Positions 44,089-53,344 of a DNA stretch of 64,000 nt are shown here, piece by piece. The position numbers and the translations under genes are program-made. The notes under the pieces are model-generated. The model was not told the origin of the DNA. It searched no databases and saw only the letters and a program-made list of their open reading frames with translations. Numbering within the stretch: position 1 is the first letter of the stretch; the number at the start of each line of letters is the position of its first letter. Source of the stretch: DATFQE01 sp963739085 (GTDB lineage: Bacteria > Actinomycetota > Thermoleophilia > Gaiellales > Gaiellaceae); NCBI GenBank assembly GCA_963739085.1, contig CAVTZA010000016.1, positions 124,001 to 188,000 on the forward strand, in the 5' to 3' direction.

Positions 44089-45414
44089 GTGATCGCCCGC
44101 TACTCGCGCCCGGCCATGGCCAGCATCTGGTCGGACGAGAGCAAGCTCGCCCGCTGGCTCGACGTCGAGCTGGCTGCACTCGATGCGTGGGCCGAGCTGG
44201 AGGTCGTTCCGGCCGACGTCGCCGCCCGCATCCGCGAGCGCGCGGAGCCGCCCTCGGTGGAGCGGGTCGCCGAGATCGAAGCGCGGACGCACCACGACGT
44301 CGCTGCGTTCGTCGACGCCGTCGCCGAGCAGCTCGGCGAGGACGGACGCTGGTTCCACTACGGGCTCACCTCCAGCGACGTGGTCGACACCGCGCTGGCG
44401 CTCCAGATTCGGAGCGCCGGTGCCCTGATCGTCAAGGGGCTCGACCGCGCGCTCGCGGCCGTGGTCGCCCGGGCCGAGGAGCACCGGGACACGCTGACGA
44501 TCGGCCGCACCCACGGCGTCCACGCCGAGCCGACGACGTTCGGTCTCAAGCTCGCGGTGTGGGCGTTCGAGCTCGACCGCGCGCGGAATCGGCTCGCGGA
44601 GGCGCTGGAGGGCATGCGGGTCGGCAAGCTCTCGGGCGCCGTCGGCACGTACGCGGCCACCGATCCCGAGCTGGAGCGGCTGGCCTGCGAGCGGCTCGGA
44701 CTGGAGCCCGCACCCGCCTCGACTCAGGTGCTCCAGCGCGATCGGCACGCGGCCGTCCTGTCGGCCCTCGCGGTAGCGGCAGCGTCGCTCGAGCGCTTCG
44801 CGACGGAGATCCGCCACCTCGCGCGCACCGAGGTACGCGAGGTCCAGGAGCCGTTCGGCAAGGGGCAGAAGGGCTCGTCCGCGATGCCACACAAGCGGAA
44901 CCCCGTCGTCGCCGAGCGCATCTGCGGGCTGGCACGCGTCGTGCGCGGCGCCGCGGCGGTCGGCCTCGAGAACGTCGCGCTCTGGCACGAGCGGGACATC
45001 TCGCACTCCTCCGCCGAGCGCGTCGTGATCCCGGACGCGTTCCTGGCGCTCGACTACATGCTCGATCGGTTCACGTGGCTCGTCGAGGGCCTCGTCGTGC
45101 GAGCCGAGCAGATGCGGCGGAACCTCGACTCCTCCCACGGCCTCTTCTTCAGCCAGCGCGTGCTCCTCGCGCTCGTCGACGCCGGGCTCGCGCGCGACGA
45201 TGCGTACCGGCTCGTCCAGCGCAACGCGATGCGTGCCTGGGACGAGGAGCGGGACTTCCGCGCGCTCGTCGAGGCCGATCCCGAGATCGGCGCCGTGCTC
45301 GACGCCGGCGCGCTCGCCGAGGTGTTCGACCTCGGCGCCTACACCCGCCACGTGGACGTCGTCTTCGAACGGCTCCGCACCCTCGTCCAGAAGGAGGAAC
45401 CCGTCCATGCCTGA
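44089..45414 (+). CDS. purB: Adenylosuccinate lyase
   Basis: The protein has 441 residues from GTG 44089 (MIARYSRPAMASIWSDESKL). It has the fumarase/aspartase-superfamily fold, with RTHGVHAEPTTFGLK (catalytic His) and the signature GSSAMPHKRNPV containing the catalytic Ser. It cleaves both SAICAR and adenylosuccinate with release of fumarate. It overlaps purC by eight bases. Confidence 0.96.
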   Translation: MIARYSRPAMASIWSDESKLARWLDVELAALDAWAELEVVPADVAARIRERAEPPSVERVAEIEARTHHDVAAFVDAVAEQLGEDGRWFHYGLTSSDVVDTALALQIRSAGALIVKGLDRALAAVVARAEEHRDTLTIGRTHGVHAEPTTFGLKLAVWAFELDRARNRLAEALEGMRVGKLSGAVGTYAATDPELERLACERLGLEPAPASTQVLQRDRHAAVLSALAVAAASLERFATEIRHLARTEVREVQEPFGKGQKGSSAMPHKRNPVVAERICGLARVVRGAAAVGLENVALWHERDISHSSAERVVIPDAFLALDYMLDRFTWLVEGLVVRAEQMRRNLDSSHGLFFSQRVLLALVDAGLARDDAYRLVQRNAMRAWDEERDFRALVEADPEIGAVLDAGALAEVFDLGAYTRHVDVVFERLRTLVQKEEPVHA

Positions 45415-46270
45415 AGCCGCCGTCCACACCGGCAGCGGGAAAGTCCGCGAGCTGTACGCGCTCGACGACGACCGCCTGCTGCTGGTCGCGAGCGACCGCA
45501 TCTCGACGTTCGACGTCGTCCTGCCCACCGAGATCCCGGACAAGGGCTGCGTCCTGACGGGGCTCTCGTCCTTCTGGTTCGCACGGACGGCGCCGATCTG
45601 CGCCAACCACTTCATCTCCGTGCGCGCGGACGGCCGGTCGACGGAGTGCCGTCGGCTGGAGATGCTCCCGATCGAGTGCGTCGTCCGCGGCTACCTGGCC
45701 GGCTCGGGCTGGAAGGACTACCGCGCCACGGGCGCCGTGTGCGGGCATCGCCTCCCGGAAGGGCTCGCGGAGTCCGACCGGCTGCCGGAACCGATCTTCA
45801 CGCCCGCGACCAAGGCGGAGGAAGGGCACGACGAGAACATCGACCTCGACAGGGCGGCCGAACTGGTCGGCCGGGACCGTCTCGACGAGGTCCAGGCGGT
45901 CTCGCTCGAGCTCTACCGCTTCGCGTCGGAGCACGCGCTCGACCGAGGGATCGTCCTCGCCGACACGAAGTTCGAGTTCGGGCTCGACGCCGACGGCCGG
46001 CTCACCCTCGCGGACGAGGCGTTCACGCCAGACTCGTCGCGCTTCTGGCCCGCCGACGAGTACGCGCCGGGCGGAACCCAGCCCTCCTACGACAAGCAGT
46101 TCGTGCGCGACTACTGCGAGTCGCTCGGCTGGGACAAGACCGCTCCCGGCCCCGAGCTGCCCGACGACGTGGTGGCCGGCACCCGCGCCCGCTACGTGGA
46201 GGCCTTCGAGCGCCTGACGGAGGTGCCGTTCACCGACTACCTCGCCGACCCGAGCACGGTGCAGCGGTGA
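45407..46270 (+). CDS. purC: SAICAR synthetase
   Basis: The protein has 287 residues. The ATG at 45407 has AAGGAGG ten bases before it. It carries GSGKVRELYALDDDRLLLVA, the ASDRISTFDVVLP loop, ECVVRGYLAGSGWKDY and the catalytic-region LADTKFEFGLDADGRL and DEAFTPDSSRFWP. It condenses CAIR with aspartate. It is coupled to purB upstream and purS downstream (GTGA overlap). Confidence 0.96.
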   Translation: MPEAAVHTGSGKVRELYALDDDRLLLVASDRISTFDVVLPTEIPDKGCVLTGLSSFWFARTAPICANHFISVRADGRSTECRRLEMLPIECVVRGYLAGSGWKDYRATGAVCGHRLPEGLAESDRLPEPIFTPATKAEEGHDENIDLDRAAELVGRDRLDEVQAVSLELYRFASEHALDRGIVLADTKFEFGLDADGRLTLADEAFTPDSSRFWPADEYAPGGTQPSYDKQFVRDYCESLGWDKTAPGPELPDDVVAGTRARYVEAFERLTEVPFTDYLADPSTVQR

Positions 46271-46506
46271 GGGCCACCGTGCTCGTACGGCCGAAGCCCG
46301 GGATCCTCGACCCGCAGGGCGACGCGGTGGGGCGGTCACTACGCCACCTGGGGTTCGGCGTGGAGGAGGCGCGGGTGGGTCGGGTCGTCGACCTCGAGCT
46401 CGAAGCGGCGGGCCCCGACGAGGCACGCAGCCAGGTGGAGCGCATGTGCGCCGAGCTGCTCGCGAACCCGCTGATCGAGAGCTTCGAGATCGAGCTGGCC
46501 GACTAG
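46267..46506 (+). CDS. purS: FGAM synthase subunit PurS
   Basis: The protein has 79 residues from a GTG that overlaps the purC stop. It reads VLVRPKPGILDPQGDAVGRS, LRHLGFGVEEARVGRVVDLE and LLANPLIESFEIEL, the entire PurS fold. PurS bridges PurL and PurQ in the small-type FGAM synthase. This shows the organism uses the split three-subunit enzyme. Confidence 0.94.
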   Translation: MRATVLVRPKPGILDPQGDAVGRSLRHLGFGVEEARVGRVVDLELEAAGPDEARSQVERMCAELLANPLIESFEIELAD

Positions 46507-46546
46507 TGCTGGGGCGCCTTCTTCAGGCTATGACGGAGGCAGCCGC

Positions 46547-47233
46547 GTGAGTGGGCGGCGGCCGCGCGTGGCCGTGCTTGTGTTTCCGGGGTCGAACGAC
46601 GACCGGGACGCGGCCGGCGCGCTCGCCGACCTCGGCGCGGAGCCGACCCTCGTCTGGCACGGCGACGCGGAATTGCCGCCGTGTGAGGCCGTCGTCCTCC
46701 CGGGCGGGTTCTCGTACGGGGACTACCTGCGCTGCGGGGCAATCGCCCGGTTCTCGCCGGCGATGAACGGCGTCGTCGAGTTCGCGCGCCTCGGGGGGCT
46801 CGTGCTCGGGATCTGCAACGGCTTCCAGATCCTGTGCGAGGCGGGGCTGCTTCCGGGTGTGCTGCGCCCGAACTCGTCGCTCGCGTTCGTCTGCAAGGAC
46901 GTGGGGCTCGTCGTCGAGCGCGCCGACACGCCCTTTACCAGCCGGTGCGAGCCGGGCGGGCGGCTGACGATCCCGGTGAAGCACGGCGACGGGTGCTGGC
47001 ACCCGGCTCCGGACGCGCACCCCGAACACGTCGTCCTCCGCTACGCGCCGGGCGAGAACCCGAACGGATCCGTCGACGACGTTGCCGGCGTCGTCAACGA
47101 GGCGGGCAACGTGATGGGACTGATGCCCCATCCGGAGCACGCGGTCGAGGAGCTCATCGGCTCGACGGATGGGGCGTTCATCCTCGGGTCGCTCGTCGAG
47201 TCGGCGCATCGGCGAGTCCTCGCACCCGCCTAG
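46547..47233 (+). CDS. purQ: FGAM synthase glutaminase subunit PurQ
   Basis: The protein has 228 residues from GTG 46547. The class I glutamine amidotransferase triad is visible: nucleophile Cys in VLGICNGFQIL, and His and Glu in MPHPEHAVEE. The conserved LPGGFSYGDYLRCGAIAR is also present. It supplies ammonia to PurL. purL, expected next, is absent; the strand switches directly after the stop. Confidence 0.96.
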   Translation: MSGRRPRVAVLVFPGSNDDRDAAGALADLGAEPTLVWHGDAELPPCEAVVLPGGFSYGDYLRCGAIARFSPAMNGVVEFARLGGLVLGICNGFQILCEAGLLPGVLRPNSSLAFVCKDVGLVVERADTPFTSRCEPGGRLTIPVKHGDGCWHPAPDAHPEHVVLRYAPGENPNGSVDDVAGVVNEAGNVMGLMPHPEHAVEELIGSTDGAFILGSLVESAHRRVLAPA

Positions 47234-47496
47234 GGGCCGAGGCCGAGCGCCGCGGCGAGCTCGGGCGTGTCGGCGAGCGCGGCCTTCAATTTGGCGAGGT
47301 CGCGCGAACGCAGAGTGACCGGGCCGCGTCGTGCCGTCCCGTCGGTCGCATACGCGAAGCGGACGAGGCGCTCGCCGCGCGCGTCCTCGAGCAGCTGCAC
47401 GATCGAGGAGAAGCGCTTGTCGCCGGCACGCTGCTGAAGCCGTAGCTCCTCGACCACGGTGGCCGAGCCCCATGGTGTTGCCGCTTTGGTTGACAT
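47230..47496 (-). CDS. Short conserved-looking hypothetical protein
   Basis: The protein has 88 residues if the ATG at 47496 (MSTKAATPWGSATVVEELRL) is used; the open frame extends further to 47607. It is mixed alpha/beta with many charges (LLEDARGERLVRFAYATDGT). No membrane span and no motif are seen. It overlaps the purQ stop by four bases and is divergent from the oxidoreductase gene. I do not recognise it. Confidence 0.6.
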   Translation of the reverse strand: MSTKAATPWGSATVVEELRLQQRAGDKRFSSIVQLLEDARGERLVRFAYATDGTARRGPVTLRSRDLAKLKAALADTPELAAALGLGP

Positions 47497-47564
47497 GGGG
47501 ACGACGCTAGCGGGGAAGGTGTGACGTGTCTGTGCCGGCTTCGCGACTACTTTGTCGCCAAGAC

Positions 47565-48996
47565 ATGGCCCGAAACGCCCGTCCCTCCGTCCTCCCGGGA
47601 GCGGCACCGCCCTGGTGGGTGCAGGAGGCGGGCCTGTTCGACGAGCCGGAAGCGCCGCCGCTCTCCGGGGCTCACGAGGTCGACGTGGCCGTCGTCGGCG
47701 GCGGCTACACGGGGCTCTGGACGGCGCTCGCCCTCAGGGACCGCGACCCGGCGCTCAGCGTGGCCGTCCTCGAGCGCGCCCGCGTCGGCGAAGGCCCGAG
47801 CGGGCGGAACGGCGGCCACATCTACGGCTACTGGGGAAGCCTGGCCGCGCTGCGCACCGCACTCGGACGACGACCGGGCACTCCAGCTGGCGCGCGCCGG
47901 CGACCGGATCATCCCGGCCGTCCAGGCCTTCTGCGAACGGCGCGGCGAGGACGTCTGGCTGCGGAGGGGCGGCGCGGTCAAGGTCTCGACCACGGCGTCG
48001 CAGGACGCCAAGATCGACGCGGCCGTCGAGGCCGCGCGGGCGCTCGGCACGGCCGAGGAGGCCGTTCCGCTGACGCGCGAGGAAGTCGCCGACCGCTGCC
48101 GCTCACCGCGCTTTCGCCGCGGCGTCTTCTTTCGCGACGGCGCGACACTTCAACCCGCGCGGCTCGTCAAGGCGCTCCGCAATGCCGTCCTCGCAGACGA
48201 CGGCATCGAGCTGTTCGAGCGCTCTCCCGTGACTCGCCTGATCAACGGCGACCCCAACACGCTCGAGAGCACGCACGGAACGCTCCGGGCCCGCACGGTC
48301 GTGCTCGCCGTGAACGCCGCCGCCACTGCCTGGAGACCTGCGGCCGGACGACTGACCAACTTCGGCAGCTACATCGTGCTGACCGAGCCCGTTCCCGACC
48401 TGCTCGAGGAGCTCGGCTGGACGGGCGGCGAGGCGATGACCGACGCACGCATGTTCCTGCACTACTTCCGCACGACGAAGGACGGCCGGGTGCTCATGGG
48501 CAGCGGGTCGGGGCCGATCGGGCTCGCCGGCCGTCTCGACGGCCGCTTCACGCACGACGCCGCGACCGCAGCGCGCGCCGAGGCAGGTCTTCGCCACCTC
48601 CTCCCCGCCCTCGCCGCAGCGCGCGTCACCCACGCCTGGGGCGGCCCAATCGACGTCTCCGCCGACCGGATCCCGTTCGTGGACACGGTCCCCGGAGCGC
48701 GGATCCACTACGCCGCCGGTTTCTCCGGCAACGGCGTCGGCCCGAGCTGGCTCGCCGCCCAGGCGCTCGCGTCGCTCGCGACCGGGCGCGACGACGAGTG
48801 GACGCGGCTCCCGCTGGTCGGGCGCCGCATGAGGCGCCTTCCGCCCGAACCGCTCAAGCGGCTCGGAGGCGCTGCGGTCCGCTCCGCCGTGCTCACGCTC
48901 GAGCAGGCGGACGAGACCGGCCGCCGCGCCCCACTCGCCGCCCGCGCGGTGGCGACCCTCCCCAGACTGCTCGGCCTGCGAATCGGCCTCCGCTAG
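47565..48996 (+). CDS. PuuB/DadA-like FAD-dependent amine oxidoreductase (frame broken near 47868)
   Basis: The joined protein has about 476 residues from the ATG at 47565 (MARNARPSVLPGAAPPWWVQ). The FAD-binding Rossmann motif is VDVAVVGGGYTGLWTALAL, followed by GPSGRNGGHIYGYWGSL, the RNGG signature of gamma-glutamylputrescine/glycine-type oxidases. After the break it continues DDDRALQLARAGDRIIPAVQ through FSGNGVGPSWLAAQALASLA. One extra G (CTC[G]GAC) explains the shift. Family members oxidise secondary or primary amines to aldehydes. The neighbouring aldehyde dehydrogenases and Pot transporters favour a polyamine-derived substrate (inference). Confidence 0.85.
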
Positions 48997-49236
48997 GCGG
49001 CGATCGCAGCGCGTCGACGCGCGTAGAACCCGTACGCCGAGACCAAGCGCCCACACACCTTCGAGCAGGAAGAAGCCCCACTGCCGCTCGTGCCAGGCGA
49101 GGACGGTGAGCACGGCCGAGCCCACGAGGTTCAGCGTCAGGTAGGACGTCGAGCGTTGATCGAGCCGGCCGAGCTGCGCGAGGCCGTAGGCGAGGAGGAT
49201 GGCGAGCGCGCCGGCGACCTGAACGAGCTGAGCCAC
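48993..49236 (-). CDS. CBU_0592-like small membrane protein (one frame break)
   Basis: The joined length is about 80 residues from 49236 (MAQLVQVAGALAILLAYGLA). Three hydrophobic spans are present, with SYLTLNLVGSAVLTVLAWHE and QWGFFLLEGVWAL. As printed, the frame then runs off antisense to the oxidase. Removing one T in CT[T]GGTC gives VSAYGFYARRRAAIAA and a stop at 48993. The short three-span form is typical of this family. Function is unknown. Confidence 0.7.
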
Positions 49237-49258
49237 CGAGGCAGCATGCCCGAACGGA

Positions 49259-50719
49259 CTACTCGAGCCCGCCCACGTCGAGAACGGCGGTCTTGAGGTC
49301 GGTCATGTCGAGCATCGTGTAGCGGCCCCCGATCCGCCCCCAGCCCGTTCGCGTTCCGGACGCGCCGCCGAAGGGCTCGTGCGCCTCCCAGTAATCGGTC
49401 GAGTCGTTCACGACGACGTTGCCGACGCGGAGCGAGTCGAGAAAGCGGAAGGCTCGCTTGAGCGACCCGGTGTAGACCGCTGCCTGCAGGCCGAGGTGCG
49501 AGTCGTTGGCCACGGCCAGCGCCTCGTCGTCGCCGTCGACGACGATCAGCGGCACGATCGGGCCGAAGGTCTCGTCACGGTTGATCAGCGTGTCGACGCC
49601 GACGCGATCGACCACCGTCGGCCGGTAGTAGAGCGAGGTCGGGCGATCGGAGTCGCGCGAACCGCCGAGCACGACCTCGGCGCCCTTGTCGACGGCGTCC
49701 GCGACATGGGCGTCCATCTTGGCGGCGGTCGGCTCGTTGTTCATCGGGCCGACGAGCGTCTCGTCGTCGAAGGGGTCGCCGAGCTTCCATCCTTGGGCTT
49801 CGGACACCACGGCCGACAGGAAGTCGTCGTGGACGCGCTTGTCCACGAGCACGCGCTCGGTCGCGCAGCACACCTGGCCGGCGCAGAAGAACCCGCCGAA
49901 GACCGCGCCCTTCGCCGCCGCGCTGAGATCGGCGTCCGCACAGACGATCACCGGCCCGTTCCCACTCGCCTCGATCAGCGTCCGCTTCAGGCCGGCCGCC
50001 CGGACGATCTTCTCGGCCGTCCCGTGCGAGCCGACGAAGCCGATGCAGTCGACGTTCTCGTCGGTGACGAGCGCCTCGCCCACCTCGCCCCCGCCGTAGA
50101 CGACATTGACCACTCCGGGCGGCAGCCCCGCGTCGGCCATGACCTGCATGAACGTCGCCATCGCGATCGGCGTCCACTCCGACGGCTTGATCACGATCGT
50201 GTTGCCCGCGGCGATGCCGGGAGCGATCAGCTCGACCGGGATCAGCGTCGGGAAGTTCCACGGCGTGATCGCGCCGTAGACGCCGTTCGGCTTGCGGAAC
50301 GTGAGGATCCGCTTGTTCACATCCTGCGAGGGGATGATCGCGGTCTCCATCCGCTTGACGTCCTCGGCCGCGATCCGGAAGTTCTCGGCGGTCTCCTCGA
50401 TGTCGGGCAGCGCCTCGGCGGTGTACGGCTTGCCCTGCTCGAGCGAGAGCTCGCGGGCCATCTCCTCCCGCCGCTCGTCGATCGCGTCGGCGATCGCGTG
50501 ACAGATCCGGGCCCGATCCCAGGCGGACAGCGCGGCCCAGCCGGGCTGCGCCGCTCGGGCGGCCCGGGCCGCGCGGGCGACATCCTCGCGGGACGCGTCC
50601 GGCGCGTCCGCCAGCTTTTCGCCGGTGACGGGCGAGACGATCTCGCGCACGGCCTCGCCGGTGGACTCCAGCCAGTCGCCGCCGATGAAGTTCTGGAGTG
50701 TGCGAACGGTCGTTGCCAC
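49259..50719 (-). CDS. NAD(P)-dependent aldehyde dehydrogenase, third gene of the PucR operon
   Basis: The protein has 486 residues, starting MATTVRTLQNFIGGDWLEST. The Rossmann region YGAITPWNFPTLIPVELIAP and KPSEWTPIA is normal. The catalytic Cys is in FFCAGQVCCATERV. The general-base Glu sits in IEASGNGPVIV, where most relatives have ELGGKxP. It oxidises an aldehyde to the acid, probably a semialdehyde from lysine or polyamine breakdown given its operon (pucR, a saccharopine-dehydrogenase-like gene, then this gene). The frame is intact. Confidence 0.9.
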   Translation of the reverse strand: MATTVRTLQNFIGGDWLESTGEAVREIVSPVTGEKLADAPDASREDVARAARAARAAQPGWAALSAWDRARICHAIADAIDERREEMARELSLEQGKPYTAEALPDIEETAENFRIAAEDVKRMETAIIPSQDVNKRILTFRKPNGVYGAITPWNFPTLIPVELIAPGIAAGNTIVIKPSEWTPIAMATFMQVMADAGLPPGVVNVVYGGGEVGEALVTDENVDCIGFVGSHGTAEKIVRAAGLKRTLIEASGNGPVIVCADADLSAAAKGAVFGGFFCAGQVCCATERVLVDKRVHDDFLSAVVSEAQGWKLGDPFDDETLVGPMNNEPTAAKMDAHVADAVDKGAEVVLGGSRDSDRPTSLYYRPTVVDRVGVDTLINRDETFGPIVPLIVVDGDDEALAVANDSHLGLQAAVYTGSLKRAFRFLDSLRVGNVVVNDSTDYWEAHEPFGGASGTRTGWGRIGGRYTMLDMTDLKTAVLDVGGLE

Positions 50720-50738
50720 GCGGGCTCCTTTCAGCGAG

Positions 50739-51725
50739 TCAGCTCCACGTCACCTCGGTGCCGAGGAGCGCGAGGAATGCTTCCGGGTCGGCGACCGCGT
50801 CCTCGGGGGCGGCGACCCCGGGCGAGGAGAGGCGGCCCTCGAGCAGCTCGACCGCCGCGCGGGCGGGCGGCTCCGACGTCGAGCGGGCGCTGCCCCCGCG
50901 CGTCAGCGAGGTGCCGACGACCGCACGACCGTCGCCGTTTCGGGCCTCGACCACGTGCGCGGAGACCGAGGCGCTCGACTGCGTGTAGGGCTCAGGCTCC
51001 TCGCCCTCGGACAGCGCGAGGAGCTTCTCGATCAACCCGGGCGCCAGACAGAGACGGAAGCTCGCCTCGCGCAGGGTCGGGTAGCGGACCGGCAGCGTCG
51101 CCAGCTCCGAGTGCAGGGTGTAGATCCCCTCCTTCGGGCCGACCGGATCGGGGAACTCCCGCGTCTTGCGGCCCGAGATGGGCTCGGTCTCGCGCAGGTC
51201 GCCGTCCTCGACGACCATCGGCGGGAGGCTCAGCTCGTCGAGGAGCGTCCGCACCGAGTAGGGCGCGGGGAACGGATGACCGTCGGCGGCCGGGTCGCGG
51301 GTGGCGGCCCAGATCTCCATCGAGATCGGCTTGCCGCCCAGGCGCTCCGCAGCCACGCGGGCGAGCAGGTTGGTCTTCCCCGGGGCGGAGCCGAGCCCGA
51401 GAACGGCGGTTCGACCGGCCGCGCGAAAGTCGTCGTCGAGCTCGAGCTGGCGGCGGGTCATGTGGAAGAGCCCGCCCAGATCGACGTAGTCGGCGCCCGC
51501 GGCGAGGGCCCCGCGCATGACCTCGAGGTTGAAGCGGTAGTCGACCGAGTTGACGACGACTCGCGCACCGTCCAACCCGGCGGCAAGGGAGTCGGCATCG
51601 GTGACGTCCACGTGCTCGTCGTCCTCGAGGCGGAAGTCGAGCCGGCGGAAGGGGGCGCCCCAGTCCTCCAGGAAGCCGGTCACCGTGCGGCCGATCGTTC
51701 CGGCCGCCCCGAGCACGGCGATCAC
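50739..51725 (-). CDS. Saccharopine-dehydrogenase-like NAD(P) oxidoreductase
   Basis: The protein has 328 residues. The N-terminal Rossmann motif is MIAVLGAAGTIGRTV, then VVNSVDYRFNLEVMRGALAA and GADYVDLGGLFHMTRRQLEL, the strand-helix pattern of saccharopine dehydrogenase/homospermidine-synthase-like proteins. The C-terminal catalytic domain follows (GPKEGIYTLHSELATLP). It probably acts on an amine-linked amino acid or an imine. It lies between pucR (four-base overlap) and the aldehyde dehydrogenase. The substrate is not deducible. Confidence 0.82.
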   Translation of the reverse strand: MIAVLGAAGTIGRTVTGFLEDWGAPFRRLDFRLEDDEHVDVTDADSLAAGLDGARVVVNSVDYRFNLEVMRGALAAGADYVDLGGLFHMTRRQLELDDDFRAAGRTAVLGLGSAPGKTNLLARVAAERLGGKPISMEIWAATRDPAADGHPFPAPYSVRTLLDELSLPPMVVEDGDLRETEPISGRKTREFPDPVGPKEGIYTLHSELATLPVRYPTLREASFRLCLAPGLIEKLLALSEGEEPEPYTQSSASVSAHVVEARNGDGRAVVGTSLTRGGSARSTSEPPARAAVELLEGRLSSPGVAAPEDAVADPEAFLALLGTEVTWS

Positions 51726-53173
51726 GTCGTCCTCACCGCACGGCGGGCCGCCAGGGCGTCGTGGGCCCGGAGCGCGAGCCAGAGCTCCATGCGTTGGCCC
51801 GGGTCGTCCGGGTGCCGCCCGGTCACCTCGCGCAGCCGCTCCATCCGGTAGCGCAGCGTGTGCCGGTGCACGCCGAGGCGCTCGGCCGCCTCGCTCCAGC
51901 GGCAGCCCGCGTCGAGCAGGCCGGCCAGCGAATCGAGCAGCCAGGAGTTGTCCGCCGCGGGGCCGAGGACACGGTCGACGAACGCCTCGAGCGGCGCGTC
52001 CTCCAGGTTCAGCAGCAGCTCCAGCGAGCCCAGGTCGTGGTAGGAGGCGACGCTGCCCTCCGTGGTCTCGAGCGCGGCGCGCGCCTCCAGCAGGCTGCGT
52101 CCGAGCTCGCGGCCGCGAGCCGGGCGGCCGATCCCGACCCGCCAGTCGGCGCCGCTCGCCAGGCGACGGCCGAGCTCGAGCGCCGACTCGTCGTCCTCCG
52201 CCCCGACGAGAAACGCGGCCCGGTCGAGCCGCGCCGTCGACACGTACGGCACCGACAGCGTGTCCAACTCGCCGGCGACGCGCAGCCGGACGGCCTCGGC
52301 GGTCACCCCGTCCGTCGGAAGGGCGAGCAGCGCGGCGTAGCTCCCGTGCGGGTCGAGCCCGAAGGCGGCCATCCGCCTGGAGGCCTCGCGCTCGTCGAGC
52401 CGGTCGTCCTCGAGATCCTCGAGCAGGTCGCCGGCGAGGCGCAGCTCGGCCGCGCTCACCGCCCGCCGGCGCGAGAGCTCGAACGCGAGCGCCGTCTGGC
52501 CGTGGTGGAGCACGAGGCGGTCGTACTCGCCGAACGGCCGCCCCTCCCGCGCCGCGCGCAGCGTGGCCCGCTCGCCGTGGGCCACGACCGGCAGCTCGAG
52601 CGCGTCGTCGAACGACGCCCGCCTGCCCGAATGGCGCTCACCGACGACCAGCCCGTTCTCGTCGAGGAGCGCGAGGCTGCACTCGAGATGGGTGCAGACG
52701 ACCGAGAGCAGCGCGTGGATGCCCCGCCCCTCGACGACCGCCTCGGCGAGCCGCTCGTGCACGGCCAGCGCCCGCGTCAAGCGCTCGAGCTGCTCGCTCC
52801 CGAGGTGCGTGAACGCCGCCTTCGTGATCGCCACGAAGGGAACCTCGTACGGCACGGTGACGATCGTGAAGCTCAGCCTGTTTCCCTCCGCGACCATCGC
52901 CGGCGGCACCTCGGCGAAGCCGAACCCGACTCCGAAGCCGAGCCCCGAGAGGCCCTTGTCGGCGAGGCGGCGCACGTAGGCGCGCTGGCTCGTCTCGAGC
53001 TCGCCGACGCCGAGGCCGGTGGTAAGCAGGAACTCCCCACCCTCCAGGAACTGCGTCGGGTCCTCGAGCTCGGAGACGTGCAGCCAGGTGACCTGCTTCC
53101 CCAGGCCTTCGGAGCCCGCGGCGACGCTCAGGCTGAGCCCGGAGAAACCGGCGATGTCGCGCACAGTGAGCAA
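51722..53173 (-). CDS. PucR-family transcriptional regulator
   Basis: The protein has 483 residues. The N-terminal PucR (purine catabolism-like) domain starts MLTVRDIAGFSGLSLSVAAG and shows EDPTQFLEGGEFLLTTGLGV. A middle GGDEF-like/CdaR-type region follows (FLVGAEDDESALELGRRLAS). The C-terminal HTH_30 domain is CRWSEAAERLGVHRHTLRYR, then MERLREVTG. It controls catabolic genes for nitrogen compounds such as GABA, urate or polyamines. It is divergent from the aminotransferase. A palindrome (53256-53275) in the shared promoter region recurs before the second aldehyde dehydrogenase. Confidence 0.9.
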   Translation of the reverse strand: MLTVRDIAGFSGLSLSVAAGSEGLGKQVTWLHVSELEDPTQFLEGGEFLLTTGLGVGELETSQRAYVRRLADKGLSGLGFGVGFGFAEVPPAMVAEGNRLSFTIVTVPYEVPFVAITKAAFTHLGSEQLERLTRALAVHERLAEAVVEGRGIHALLSVVCTHLECSLALLDENGLVVGERHSGRRASFDDALELPVVAHGERATLRAAREGRPFGEYDRLVLHHGQTALAFELSRRRAVSAAELRLAGDLLEDLEDDRLDEREASRRMAAFGLDPHGSYAALLALPTDGVTAEAVRLRVAGELDTLSVPYVSTARLDRAAFLVGAEDDESALELGRRLASGADWRVGIGRPARGRELGRSLLEARAALETTEGSVASYHDLGSLELLLNLEDAPLEAFVDRVLGPAADNSWLLDSLAGLLDAGCRWSEAAERLGVHRHTLRYRMERLREVTGRHPDDPGQRMELWLALRAHDALAARRAVRTT

Positions 53174-53255
53174 GGTCGTCTAGACGATCGGGCCAAAACT
53201 ACGGTTCGTAGCGCGAGCTTTGCAATGCCCTACGAGGCCAATCCGGCTTTCGAGC

Positions 53256-53275
53256 CTTGGACATCGGTGTCCAAG
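53256..53275. promoter_or_regulatory. Palindromic operator candidate, site 1
   Basis: CTTGGACA-TCGG-TGTCCAAG is a perfect 8-bp inverted repeat in the region between pucR (start 53173, minus) and the aminotransferase (start 53345, plus). It matches site 2 at 58630-58646. A second small palindrome, CTACG-GTT-CGTAG, lies near 53198. Confidence 0.75.
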
Positions 53276-53344
53276 AGGCGCCGAAGACACTGGACGACTC
53301 GGCCCTTGCCCGAGGGCACACGCGTTGGTTTAGCTAGGCGCGCG

